Assembly (NCBI GenBank): GCA_050298535.1
Contig: JBNKUI010000087.1
Span: 1-64,000 of the forward strand
Source of the DNA: JABDMH01 sp050298535
GTDB lineage: Bacteria; Bacteroidota; Bacteroidia; Chitinophagales; Saprospiraceae
Direction of reading: 5' to 3'
DNA length: 64,000 nt
Part shown: one piece after another, positions 42,796 through 51,533 of the stretch
Layout of the letters: each line of letters begins with the position of its first letter
How positions within the stretch are numbered: the first letter of the stretch is position 1
Notes under the pieces: generated by a model
The model's input: only the letters and a program-made list of their open reading frames with translations
What the model was told of the DNA's origin: nothing
Database searches by the model: none
Made by a program: the position numbers and the translations under genes

Positions 42796-43340
42796 TACGA
42801 ATTTTGTTTTTCGTTGTTCCACAATAAAAGTGGGTGTGGATTAAAACTACTCCAATCGATTTGCTGACTCTCATCCGGTGCATAGATCAAATACCTGATC
42901 TTGCGGTGGATCAATTTTTCGACACGTTCGATGAGGTGGACCAGATAGTTGATATCGATGTCACCAATGAAAATCAAATCTATGATCTGACTGTCCAGAC
43001 CCCGGCTAAAAGAACCTGCTAGGTATACTTTCAGCACATTTCCCAGGCGCTCGATCACATTATCTACGACTTTATCAAGACCGATGTGTTTCAAAATAAT
43101 CCTGTGAATTTCTTCGAAAAGTGGGTGTGCTGTATTTGCTTGAAAATACTTCTTGTTGCCATCCGCAAATGAGGAAAGCATCCCTGCTTCCTCTAGCCGA
43201 TTTAACTCCAGGCGAATCGCATTGGAAGATTCACCAAATTCAGACTCCAGCCCACGCAAATAAGCCGTCGTATGGTGATTGAGAAAAAACTTTAATAAAA
43301 GCTTGATTCTCGTCTTCGATGAAATCAGCGTATCTATCAT
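42795..43340 (-). CDS. Winged-helix / degenerate nucleotidyltransferase protein
   Basis: A 181-residue protein, started at the ATG at 43340 because the longer frame overlaps the wzz-like gene and adds unrelated residues. Residues about 1-60 (SKTRIKLLLKFFLNHHTTAYLRGLESEFGESSNAIRLELNRLEEAGML) form a winged-helix DNA-binding domain. Residues about 90-150 resemble a nucleotidyltransferase with GSFSRGLDSQIIDLIFIG, in which the first Asp of the usual D-x-D is Ile, so catalysis is doubtful. Placed between wzz and the first sugar gene, it may be a regulator that binds a nucleotide or nucleotide sugar (inference). Confidence 0.72.
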   Translation of the reverse strand: MIDTLISSKTRIKLLLKFFLNHHTTAYLRGLESEFGESSNAIRLELNRLEEAGMLSSFADGNKKYFQANTAHPLFEEIHRIILKHIGLDKVVDNVIERLGNVLKVYLAGSFSRGLDSQIIDLIFIGDIDINYLVHLIERVEKLIHRKIRYLIYAPDESQQIDWSSFNPHPLLLWNNEKQNS

Positions 43341-43408
43341 AGATTGAGTAACAAAACTACTCAATCTTGACACAAGAGACAAGAAAAATATAAGGAATAA
43401 TCCGGATA

Positions 43409-44497
43409 TTATGCCATGGCGTCGCGGTATACCTTTCGCCCCAGAACGAAGGTCACGCCGACCATGCATCCCAGTATGCCGCCAATGATCAGTGCCATCA
43501 ATTTTGAAGGCACTTGCGCTTTAATTGGTGACAGCGGGCTGTCTATAAGTGTGATAAAAGGCTCTTTATTTTGAAGATTCAACTCACTGATCTGCAGATT
43601 TTTAAGTGCCTCCCCATACATGGTCTGTAATCGGGTCACCTGTGCAGTTAACCTGCTTTGTTGCAACTGACCCTCAGTGACTGAGTATACGTTTCGATTG
43701 CGGTCCATAAACTGGGCCAGGCTATACTCTGCTGAGGAAAGCTCCTGTGCCAACGAGTCCGTTTTCTCTTTAATAATTGTATACGTTGACTCTGATTTTT
43801 CAATCGTCTTTTCTACATAAAAGGACCGTAGACGGTGAAACATAGTATCCAGAAAATTGATGGTGAGGTCTTCGCTCCTCCCATTGATTCCCAGACTCAT
43901 TATTCCCGTATCCTCATCATACGAAGTGGCATATATTCCGGGTTCATCCTCATTTCCATTGAGGAGCCCCAGCAAAGCTTTCAATGCCCTATTCTCATTT
44001 TTTGAAAACTGTGGCACATCTCCGTCCGTGTATAGGAAATCCTTCATACCCGTGGTATCATCTTCCCACTTTTCATGAAATTCAAACTGCCGAATCAAAT
44101 GATTGGCGAGATAATCTTCTTTACCCTGCACTTTACTCTTCGAAAATAGTGCCATTTGCAAAACTCGTCGAGACTTAGAAATCTCCAGGATTTTATCGAG
44201 GTTGTACTTGCCAGTGCCGCCGCCTCCCAGACCAACCTGACCTAAAACCCTCGCGAAGGGACTCAACCGGTTACCTTCATCTTCGTCTACCATGAAAGTG
44301 AGCGTACCTGGATACACGACCGGTGAGGTAAAGGCATCATATAGTTTATAGGCTACAAAGGGCACGCAAATCAATCCGATGAGGAGCCAGTTTTTCCACA
44401 GCTCACCCCAATACTCCTGGATTTTGAGGATCAGCTCCTTGAGTGTGATCTCGTCGTCCTGGTATAGTGGTCTCTGATGCTCCGGGATATCTGTCAT
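43409..44497 (-). CDS. Wzz/chain-length determinant family protein
   Basis: A 362-residue polysaccharide co-polymerase expected to set polymer length with Wzy. It has an N-terminal transmembrane segment (WLLIGLICVPFVAYKLY, about 38-54), a long periplasmic region with coiled-coil stretches (about 205-300) and a C-terminal membrane segment (LMALIIGGILGCMVGVTFVLG, about 332-352). No cytoplasmic tyrosine kinase domain is fused. Its ATG overlaps the metH stop as ATGA. Confidence 0.87.
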   Translation of the reverse strand: MTDIPEHQRPLYQDDEITLKELILKIQEYWGELWKNWLLIGLICVPFVAYKLYDAFTSPVVYPGTLTFMVDEDEGNRLSPFARVLGQVGLGGGGTGKYNLDKILEISKSRRVLQMALFSKSKVQGKEDYLANHLIRQFEFHEKWEDDTTGMKDFLYTDGDVPQFSKNENRALKALLGLLNGNEDEPGIYATSYDEDTGIMSLGINGRSEDLTINFLDTMFHRLRSFYVEKTIEKSESTYTIIKEKTDSLAQELSSAEYSLAQFMDRNRNVYSVTEGQLQQSRLTAQVTRLQTMYGEALKNLQISELNLQNKEPFITLIDSPLSPIKAQVPSKLMALIIGGILGCMVGVTFVLGRKVYRDAMA

Positions 44498-47400
44498 ACC
44501 AATTCGTAGTTGAGAAATGGGGCCATCCAGCGCTCAGCGTCTTCTCGGCTCATACCTTTTCGAGCTGCATAATCGATCACCTGATCTTCTGAGATCTGAC
44601 CCAACCCAAAATAGCGACTTTCGGGATGACTGAAGTACCATCCACTCACAGATGCTGCCGGATACATAGCGTAATTTTCTGTGAGCGACATGCTAATCTC
44701 TTCCTGGACATTGAGTAAATCAAAAAGCGTGGTCTTCTCGGTATGCTCCGGGCAGGCCGGATAGCCCGGTGCCGGACGAATTCCCTGGTACTTTTCGTGG
44801 ATCAGGCTTTCGTTTTCCAGACTTTCATCCGCCGCATATCCCCAAAATTCCTTCCGCATTCTTTCGTGCATATGTTCAGCCAGTGCTTCTACCAATCGGT
44901 CTGCCAGTGCCTTGAGCATGATAGCCCGGTAGTCATCATGTGCTGCTTCAAATTCCTTCACTTTGCCTTCAATGTTCTTACCGGCGGTGACGGCAAAAGC
45001 TCCGATATAATCTTGCTGTGTTCCTTCTGGTGCAATAAAATCTGCCAGGCAATAATTAGCCTGCCCTTTGGCTTTCTGCCTTTGTTGCCGCAAAAAATGC
45101 AATCGATGCATCGGGCTGCCATCTTCATTATACAGATTTACATCATCTCCATTACTTTGAGCTTTCCATAAACCCACTACCGCTTCTGCTTCTACCCATC
45201 CATGGGCGATGATGTCATCCAGCATGGCCTGCGCATCTTCAAATAGCTTGGTGGCTTCCTTTCCCACGACCCTATCACTCAATATGGCCGGAAATTTACC
45301 TGCAAGCTGCCAGCTGGTAAAGAAAGGGGTCCAATCAATGTAATCACGCAACACCTTGAGATCATAATTTCGGAATGTGCGTGTACCCAGAAATTTTGGT
45401 TTAGGCGGGATGTAATTTTCAAAATCCAACGCCATCTTATTGGCCCTGGCTTCTGCGAGGGAGACGTATTTTTTTGCAGTCAGTTGCGCCTGTCTTCTTA
45501 CTCGCATTTTCTCATATTGGTCTTTTACGTCCAAAATGAAATGGGTGCGATGGTCTTCATTTTTTGATAGTAGGGCACTGACTACTCCCACACTTCGGGA
45601 AGCATCCAGTACATGTACCGTGACACCGGAATATTTAGGCTCAACCTTCACAGCCGTATGTACCTTGGAAGTAGTCGCCCCTCCGATGAGCAGTGGCAAT
45701 TTCATCTTGCGGCGTTCCATCTCGCGAGCTACGTGGACCATCTCATCCAGTGAAGGAGTGATCAATCCGCTCAGACCCACGATATCCACATTTTCTTTAA
45801 TGGCTGTATCCAGGATTTTATCGGCCGGGACCATAACCCCCAGATCTATGATATCGAAGTTATTGCAACCCAAAACCACGCCCACGATATTTTTTCCAAT
45901 GTCATGGACATCTCCTTTCACGGTGGCCAACAGGATTTTTCCCTTTGGCTCAGCCGCGGTACTTTTCTTTTCTTCTTCTATATAAGGCGTCAGATAGGCG
46001 ACGGAAGTCTTCATAACCCGGGCACTTTTCACCACTTGTGGTAAAAACATCTTTCCCGATCCAAAGAGGTCTCCGACAATGTTCATACCGTCCATTAGAG
46101 GTCCTTCGATCACTTCCAGAGCAGCCGGATATTTTTGGCGGGCTTCCTCGGTATCTTCTACTATGAATTCTGTAATTCCCTTCACCAATGCATGGGCAAT
46201 TCGATCCTCCACTGGGGCTTCCCGCCAGGAGAGATCTCTAGTCATCTGCTTGCCTTGACTTTTCACTCTTTCTGCGTAGTCGGTCAGAGCTTCTGTGGCT
46301 TCTGGCTTTCGGTCAAATATTACATCCTCGACCAGGGTCATAAGATCAGCCGGCACCTCTTCGTACACTTCCATCATGCCTGCATTCACAATACCCATAT
46401 CCATTCCCCGGGATACCGCATGATAAAGAAAGGAAGCATGCATGGCTTCACGTACCCGATTGTTCCCCCGAAAAGAAAATGAGAGATTACTCACGCCCCC
46501 ACTGATCATGGCTCCCGGACACAATCTCTTTATCTCAGAAATGGCATCCAGATAATTCATAGCGTATCGATTATGCTCTTCGATACCGGTTGCTATGGCA
46601 AATATGTTGGGATCAAATATGATATCATGAGGATCAAAACCCACCTCACCTACCAGTAAGTCATAGGCACGCTTACAGATAGATACTTTTCGTTCGGTCG
46701 TATCAGCCTGTCCTTCTTCGTCAAATGCCATGACCACCACTGCAGCACCGTATCGCTGCACGATTCTGGCCTGCTCCAAAAACGCCTCCTCTCCCTCTTT
46801 CATGGATATGGAATTGACGATTCCTTTACCTTGCAGGCATTTGAGACCTGCCTCAATCACACTGAATTTAGAGGAATCCACCATGATGGGTAATTTGGCA
46901 ATATCCGGTTCTGAAGCAATCAGATTCAGAAATTCCGTCATGGCATTTTCCGAATCAAGCATCCCCTCATCCATATTGACATCAATGATCTGAGCACCTC
47001 CTTCTACTTGCTGTCGCGCTACGGTGAGTGCCTCTTCAAACTGGCCTTCCTTTATGAGACGTGCAAATTTTCGGGATCCGGTGACATTTGTTCGTTCCCC
47101 GATATTGATAAAATTGGATTCAGGACGTATGATCAGAGGTTCCATACCGCTCAGTGCGGCGTATGGTAGTTTTGCTGAAGGAACCCGGGGTGGCAATCCT
47201 TTTACGGCTTCTGCCATCAGACGAATGTGCTCAGGTGTTGTACCGCAGCATCCTCCGACGATATTGACAAAACCACTGGTTGCAAATTCACGGATAAGCT
47301 CTTTCATCTCCTCGGCCGGCTGATCATAGGCACCAAATTCATTAGGAAGACCGGCGTTTGGATAAGATATAATATAGCTGGAAGCAATATGGGAAAGATC

Positions 47401-48168
47401 CTCCAGGTGGGGTCGCATCTCCTTTGCTCCAAGGGCACAGTTGAGACCCACCGCCAGTGGGTGCATGTGCTTGATTGAAATATAAAAAGCTTCTACCGTC
47501 TGGCCGGAAAGTGTACGACCACTGGCATCTGTGATGGTACCCGATATAATGATCGGCAGATTAGTCCCTCTTTCTTGCTGCAATTGATCGATGGCAAAAA
47601 GTGCCGCTTTACAGTTTAATGTATCAAATACGGTCTCTACCATGAACAGGTCGACACCACCATCCAGTAAACCTTTCGCCTGCTCACCATAGGCATCCAC
47701 CAGCTGATCAAAAGTAATCGCTCGCATGGCGGGGGCATTAACATCAGGAGAAAGAGAGGCACTACGAGTAGTGGGTCCTAATGCTCCGGCGATCCATTTC
47801 GTCTCGCCCGGGTGATTTGCAAGATATGCTTCGACTGCCTCTTTGGCTAGCCTGGCTGCAGCGACATTTATCTCATATGACAGGTCCTGCAAATCATAAT
47901 CTCCCTGCGAAATCGCCTGCGCACCAAAGGTATTCGTTTCGATCATATCGGCACCGGCATTGAGATATTCCAGATGAATCTCCCGGATGACATCTGGTCG
48001 TGTAATGGCCAGGATGTCACTGTTGCCCTTGATGTCGACAGGATGGTCCTTCAGTCGATCGCCCCGGTAATCTGCTTCTGACAAATTGTACCGTTGAATC
48101 ATCGTGCCCATGGCACCATCCAATACCAAAATGCGTTTTTTAATTGCTTCTTGTAAGTCCTGCATCAT
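44494..48168 (-). CDS. metH: Cobalamin-dependent methionine synthase
   Basis: Makes methionine from homocysteine and methyl-tetrahydrofolate. About 1224 residues from the ATG at 48168; the GTG at 48189 is less likely. Domains in order are homocysteine-binding (about 1-320, with GGCCGTTPEH for zinc), pterin-binding (about 345-620), cap and B12-binding with DVHDIGKNIVGVVLGC (about 750, the cobalt-ligating His), and the C-terminal AdoMet activation domain (about 890-1224, with RPAPGYPACPEHTEK). Full length and intact. It is followed, with a 4-bp overlap, by the wzz-like gene, an unusual coupling of housekeeping and capsule genes. Confidence 0.96.
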   Translation of the reverse strand: MMQDLQEAIKKRILVLDGAMGTMIQRYNLSEADYRGDRLKDHPVDIKGNSDILAITRPDVIREIHLEYLNAGADMIETNTFGAQAISQGDYDLQDLSYEINVAAARLAKEAVEAYLANHPGETKWIAGALGPTTRSASLSPDVNAPAMRAITFDQLVDAYGEQAKGLLDGGVDLFMVETVFDTLNCKAALFAIDQLQQERGTNLPIIISGTITDASGRTLSGQTVEAFYISIKHMHPLAVGLNCALGAKEMRPHLEDLSHIASSYIISYPNAGLPNEFGAYDQPAEEMKELIREFATSGFVNIVGGCCGTTPEHIRLMAEAVKGLPPRVPSAKLPYAALSGMEPLIIRPESNFINIGERTNVTGSRKFARLIKEGQFEEALTVARQQVEGGAQIIDVNMDEGMLDSENAMTEFLNLIASEPDIAKLPIMVDSSKFSVIEAGLKCLQGKGIVNSISMKEGEEAFLEQARIVQRYGAAVVVMAFDEEGQADTTERKVSICKRAYDLLVGEVGFDPHDIIFDPNIFAIATGIEEHNRYAMNYLDAISEIKRLCPGAMISGGVSNLSFSFRGNNRVREAMHASFLYHAVSRGMDMGIVNAGMMEVYEEVPADLMTLVEDVIFDRKPEATEALTDYAERVKSQGKQMTRDLSWREAPVEDRIAHALVKGITEFIVEDTEEARQKYPAALEVIEGPLMDGMNIVGDLFGSGKMFLPQVVKSARVMKTSVAYLTPYIEEEKKSTAAEPKGKILLATVKGDVHDIGKNIVGVVLGCNNFDIIDLGVMVPADKILDTAIKENVDIVGLSGLITPSLDEMVHVAREMERRKMKLPLLIGGATTSKVHTAVKVEPKYSGVTVHVLDASRSVGVVSALLSKNEDHRTHFILDVKDQYEKMRVRRQAQLTAKKYVSLAEARANKMALDFENYIPPKPKFLGTRTFRNYDLKVLRDYIDWTPFFTSWQLAGKFPAILSDRVVGKEATKLFEDAQAMLDDIIAHGWVEAEAVVGLWKAQSNGDDVNLYNEDGSPMHRLHFLRQQRQKAKGQANYCLADFIAPEGTQQDYIGAFAVTAGKNIEGKVKEFEAAHDDYRAIMLKALADRLVEALAEHMHERMRKEFWGYAADESLENESLIHEKYQGIRPAPGYPACPEHTEKTTLFDLLNVQEEISMSLTENYAMYPAASVSGWYFSHPESRYFGLGQISEDQVIDYAARKGMSREDAERWMAPFLNYELV

Positions 48169-48318
48169 TGATTGCCGTAAAAACGACACAAATTACTACA
48201 TTATTTGCTTAGGTGTTGATTGGTCGAACTGGGTCGGCAGCCAATTTTCGGTATCTGGTGTGCGGTATTTCTTTGAATGTGGTGCTATTTAGCGGGTCAG
48301 ATTTTTTGCTGAATTGTT

Positions 48319-48345
48319 GTGACCTACGCCGAGGGCTACGTTCAC
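48319..48345 (+). repeat. Covarying-arm hairpin
   Basis: GTGACC (48319-48324) and GTTCAC (48340-48345) flank TACGCCGAGGGCTAC; five of six arm positions pair. It opens the first copy of the duplicated block. Confidence 0.6.
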
Positions 48346-48491
48346 CGCAGGAATCGTTGAATTGTTGAGTAGCATCGTAGACATGGAAATATATCTCTGT
48401 TCTTTCATACGGTCTATTCCTGAAATCAATATGCCAGAATCAGGACATTAAATGCAGGGCCAGAATCTACTGCCGTTTTTGTTGAGGTCTT

Positions 48492-48519
48492 GTGACCTGC
48501 GCCGAGGTGCTACGGTCAC
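48492..48519 (+). repeat. Covarying-arm hairpin
   Basis: GTGACC (48492-48497) and GGTCAC (48514-48519) pair perfectly around TGCGCCGAGGTGCTAC. It opens the second copy of the duplicated block. Confidence 0.65.
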
Positions 48520-48552
48520 CGCAGGAATTGTTATATGGCATGATCCCAAAGA

Positions 48553-48599
48553 CTAAATAAAAAGCTAAGTAACGCCGAATTCATTCGGCGCGACTTAGT
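48553..48599 (-). terminator. Intrinsic terminator downstream of trmB
   Basis: On the minus strand CTAAGTCGCGCCGAAT (48598-48583) pairs with ATTCGGCGTTACTTAG (48580-48565), 14 of 16 positions, followed by CTTTTTATTT. It lies 165 bp after the trmB stop and is the only clear terminator between trmB and metH. The near-perfect palindrome may alternatively be a mobile REP-like sequence. Confidence 0.65.
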
Positions 48600-48763
48600 C
48601 CCTAGAAGTGGAAATATCTCTCAATTCTTTCATACAGTATATTCTTGAAAACGATTTGCCAGATAAAGAACACCAAAGGCAGGGCCAGGACCCACTGCCC
48701 TTTTATTCAAGTGTGTATACCGGCTTCTTACTCCTCCTCATTCACCATTCAGCATCTTCTTCT

Positions 48764-49450
48764 TCAAAACCCAAACCGAACATACTTAATGGTTTTTCCC
48801 GCCTCCAGATGCATCTTTTCGTAGTAAGTTTTGATCTCTAATTCGGGGATAGGCAGAGGCTTTGAATAAATATCAGCATCCGCATACTGGATCTTGATGT
48901 CCTGCTCTTCCAGTGTTTCCAGGGTGTATTCATAGAGCTCCGGTGAGTCTGTTTTGAGATGCACTACACCTTGTGGGTTGAGTAATTTCTTATACTTCTC
49001 TAGAAAAAGAGGAGAAGTCAGACGACGATTAACCTTACTTTTACGGAGAAAGGGGTCCGGGAATGTAATCCAGATTTGATCTATTTCATTTTCATCAAAG
49101 AATAAATCAAGCTGCTCAATGCGGGTACGCAGAAAAGCAGCATTAGAAATCTCCTCCTGCAAGGCCTTGCGAGCACCCTTCCAGATTCGATTGCCCTTCA
49201 CGTCGACACCCATGAAAAAATGTTCTGGATAAGACCTAGCCATGTCAAGCGTATATTCCCCTCCACCGCAGGCGAGTTCGAGGATGAGTGGTCCAGATCC
49301 TTTGAAGTGATCGGATCGCCATCTGCCTTTTCTATCAACCACTTTTCCGTCGACCCATTGCAATTTGGGATCCCTGGGATAATAGTTTTGATACACATTA
49401 GAGAAGGTCAGCAGTTCTGCAAACTTTTCTAATTTGTTTCGACGACTCAT
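48764..49450 (-). CDS. trmB: tRNA (guanine-N7)-methyltransferase
   Basis: Methylates G46 of tRNAs using S-adenosylmethionine. The start at 49450 (MSRRNKLEKFAELLTFSNVYQNY) fits the Bacteroidota family N-terminus better than 49474, and a TAAATTTG -7 box lies 22 bp upstream; this gives 228 residues. LILELACGGGEYTLDMARSYP (about 53-73) is the AdoMet loop, and DQIWITFPDPFLRKSKVNRRLTSP (about 122-145) is the TrmB catalytic and tRNA-binding segment. Confidence 0.92.
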   Translation of the reverse strand: MSRRNKLEKFAELLTFSNVYQNYYPRDPKLQWVDGKVVDRKGRWRSDHFKGSGPLILELACGGGEYTLDMARSYPEHFFMGVDVKGNRIWKGARKALQEEISNAAFLRTRIEQLDLFFDENEIDQIWITFPDPFLRKSKVNRRLTSPLFLEKYKKLLNPQGVVHLKTDSPELYEYTLETLEEQDIKIQYADADIYSKPLPIPELEIKTYYEKMHLEAGKTIKYVRFGF

Positions 49451-49471
49451 GTGTACTAATTTCGCTGGCCA

Positions 49472-49479
49472 CAAATTTA
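49472..49479 (-). promoter_or_regulatory. Bacteroidota-type -7 box for trmB
   Basis: TAAATTTG on the minus strand, a perfect match to TAnnTTTG, 22 bp upstream of the trmB ATG. The -33 element is not clear; a TTTTTG lies 24 bp further upstream. The same 68-bp region must also hold the divergent promoter of the outer-membrane protein gene. Confidence 0.55.
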
Positions 49480-49518
49480 GAATTCTGACGTTTTAACTAG
49501 AGTCAAAAATAGATAAGC

Positions 49519-50370
49519 ATGCATCGAATTTCCGGACGCACCCTCTTTTTAGCCACGCTCTGTGTATTTCTCATACAGACGATTCAGGCACAAAATCTAT
49601 CCTACGGATTTAAGGCAGGGCTAAACTCCAACAAATTCAGTGGTCCGACGACTAACGAGACCTATGAATCCAACATTGGATTTCACATCGGGATCATCTT
49701 TAAATATGAGATCACTGATCTTTTTGGTTTGAAGGGTGAGTTCATGTATTCGCAAAAGGGTAGTGACTATACCTATAATGGACCTTCGCAGTTCCTGATC
49801 AAGGGTGAGTCAGAATCTGTCTTGGCCTCGGGGATAAGAGACATGAATGTCACTATATCTAATGACTATTTAGATTTCCCTGTGATGGGATATGGTAAAT
49901 TTGGACCTGTAGAATTGAATCTGGGTTTTAGTGTTGGCTTACTTGCAGGATCAACCGGCGGAGGGCAAATGCGGTTCACAGGAACTGATCCCAGCTTTGA
50001 CGAGTTGTCATTCAATTTAGATCACCGATATTATGGTGATGAAGTGGGTGATGCACAGGGCATCGAGATCGAAACCGTCACTCTGGCGGGCACGCAATAT
50101 CGCATTCCCCGTCAACATGGGGCCTACTATGAATATAATGAGAAGGAAGGGTCGAGATACCGTCCCCTTGATATTGGTCTCATTGCCGGCGCTAATTTTT
50201 ACCTGAATGATGGTCTCTATCTAGGTTTGCGAGCTAATTTTGGATTGATAGATGTCACTCGGCCTTCAATGGATGTCAGGTACGATGAATTTGAAAACAA
50301 CGCCCCGAAAGTTCAGGATGATGTAGACAAGCAGGTCTCCCTTCAATTCTCGCTCGGATTTAGCTTCTGA
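49519..50370 (+). CDS. Outer-membrane beta-barrel (porin-like/PorT-type) protein
   Basis: A 283-residue protein with a signal peptide (about 1-24, cleavage expected after IQAQ). It then has GFKAGLNSNKFSGPT and alternating amphipathic strands with aromatic ends (for example FGLKGEFMYSQKGSDY and LYLGLRANFGLID), ending in LQFSLGFSF with a terminal Phe. This is the architecture of small Bacteroidota outer-membrane barrels (outer membrane protein beta-barrel domain). An acidic insertion (about 170-200) is probably a surface loop. Its specific function is unknown. Confidence 0.82.
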   Translation: MHRISGRTLFLATLCVFLIQTIQAQNLSYGFKAGLNSNKFSGPTTNETYESNIGFHIGIIFKYEITDLFGLKGEFMYSQKGSDYTYNGPSQFLIKGESESVLASGIRDMNVTISNDYLDFPVMGYGKFGPVELNLGFSVGLLAGSTGGGQMRFTGTDPSFDELSFNLDHRYYGDEVGDAQGIEIETVTLAGTQYRIPRQHGAYYEYNEKEGSRYRPLDIGLIAGANFYLNDGLYLGLRANFGLIDVTRPSMDVRYDEFENNAPKVQDDVDKQVSLQFSLGFSF

Positions 50371-50412
50371 TATTTTTTTTGGATTTCATGTCCTTGATTG
50401 AAACTCAGTGCA

Positions 50413-51465
50413 TTAAACCCCCACCTGTGCCTTAGCCAAGAGTTTGAATAGATCTTCTTTCCACTGCTGGTTGTGGATTTGATTTTCCCAGGACAAATCC
50501 TGGTTTTTCTGAATATAGGTCAGTACCTGCAGCTGCCGGGTAGAAAAAACATGCCGGGGGTCTTTTTGCTGACCCACCAATGCATTGGCTTTTACTGCTT
50601 GAATGGGGCTCATGGGGAGGTACCTATATACGGTACGTGACAAATAGTATTTGGGCTCCCGATCCATTTTGAAAGACTCACTGGCTTTTACCCTTGACTT
50701 ACCCACCACCTTTTGTGCTGCGCTTTTTTCCCTGGCATCCTTTACATATACCTCATCCGCACATTGAGTCGATTGACCTTCCTGAATGATTTCGTCCAAC
50801 CCAATTACTTCAGGATTATAAAAGACATTGACGACCTCATGACCATTCATGAATCCGGCTTCTGTATGCACCACGCCATCCAATTTACCCAGTTCCTTCT
50901 CACCCGTCCAGAAACAAAACATACTCAACGTTGTCTTGCTCCTTGTAGTTTCGTCTGCTTTCAGTTCCTGCGCTACTAATGACAGATACTCCGGCACGGG
51001 CTTCTTTATTTTTTCGAGTGCCTGTATCATGTATTCTACCAATCCGTAGGGTGTATAATTGGCATTCAACCGTGGCAAGATATCTTTCTGATCCGGATCC
51101 ACGACCCGAATCACGGGATTGTTCCAACTAGGCTCGCTATAATATCTCAGGACTTCCGCATCATGACCTCTCCGATTATTGAAAATAGCCAGTGGGGTAA
51201 AGAGTGTTTCGATGGCTTCCACAATCAAGGGATGGCTAAGGACCCGATTTCCGTAGTTCTTGCAGGTCATGCATCCTGGCACTTCCTGAAATAAGATCAA
51301 GATGGGTTTCTGTGACTCGAATGCTTTCTGTTTAGCAGACTTCATGTCACGCAGCCAATGTACTTCACCCAATTCTTCAGGATTACCTGGACCTGTGGCA
51401 TAAACATCCTCTATCACCAGGGCACCAAAAAATAAAATCAACCAGCACCAATTTTTTGCCATCAT
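50413..51465 (-). CDS. Exported thioredoxin-fold / MsrA-like fusion protein
   Basis: A 350-residue protein with an N-terminal hydrophobic segment (about 6-22) that looks like a signal peptide. A thioredoxin-like domain carries VPGCMTC (Cys65, Cys68; a C-x-x-C site). The second domain (about 178-290) resembles peptide-methionine sulfoxide reductase A: FCFWTGEKELGKLDGVVHTEAGF, with Cys184 at the MsrA nucleophile position, then NPEVIGLDEII and YLSRTVYR. It probably repairs oxidised methionine, or works as an envelope redox protein. The usual MsrA GCFWG is changed to FCFWT, so activity is uncertain. Confidence 0.75.
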   Translation of the reverse strand: MMAKNWCWLILFFGALVIEDVYATGPGNPEELGEVHWLRDMKSAKQKAFESQKPILILFQEVPGCMTCKNYGNRVLSHPLIVEAIETLFTPLAIFNNRRGHDAEVLRYYSEPSWNNPVIRVVDPDQKDILPRLNANYTPYGLVEYMIQALEKIKKPVPEYLSLVAQELKADETTRSKTTLSMFCFWTGEKELGKLDGVVHTEAGFMNGHEVVNVFYNPEVIGLDEIIQEGQSTQCADEVYVKDAREKSAAQKVVGKSRVKASESFKMDREPKYYLSRTVYRYLPMSPIQAVKANALVGQQKDPRHVFSTRQLQVLTYIQKNQDLSWENQIHNQQWKEDLFKLLAKAQVGV

Positions 51466-51484
51466 ATCTTGATAATTGTAAAAC

Positions 51485-51511
51485 TTTGGACAAGTACAGC
51501 AGTTACATTTG
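51485..51511 (+). promoter_or_regulatory. Promoter of the Lhr-like helicase gene
   Basis: TTTG (51485-51488) and TACATTTG (51504-51511), spaced by 15 bp, match the Bacteroidota -33/-7 pattern, though the spacing is short. The expected start site near 51518 supports the downstream ATG at 51534 as the translation start. Confidence 0.55.
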
Positions 51512-51533
51512 TTGCACTTTCATAGCTAAATTT

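Larger units (their letters stand above)
48190..48763. other. Gene-free spacer with a decayed duplicated block
   Basis: This 574-bp spacer between metH and trmB holds two imperfect direct copies of a ~175-200-bp block (from about 48319 and about 48492). Each begins with a covarying-arm hairpin. A palindrome has been added only in the second copy. On the minus strand the second copy reads like the C-terminal end of a membrane protein, with stops and frameshifts in the first copy. Confidence 0.6.

Noticed and set aside
43341..43469. N-terminal extension of the winged-helix/nucleotidyltransferase protein
   Set aside because: The extra residues overlap the end of the wzz-like gene and have no family counterpart; the ATG at 43340 starts exactly before the winged helix.
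48608..48841. 77-residue plus-strand frame
   Set aside because: It overlaps the trmB 3' end and the decayed duplicated block and has no domain; the minus strand makes better sense of this sequence.
50413..51465. Selenoprotein
   Set aside because: The V-P-G motif position that can hold selenocysteine in related thioredoxin-like proteins is an ordinary Cys codon here, and no in-frame TGA interrupts the gene.
51456..51533. Upstream start of the Lhr-like helicase
   Set aside because: It would begin inside the divergent gene and upstream of the TACATTTG promoter box; the ATG at 51534 gives the family N-terminus.
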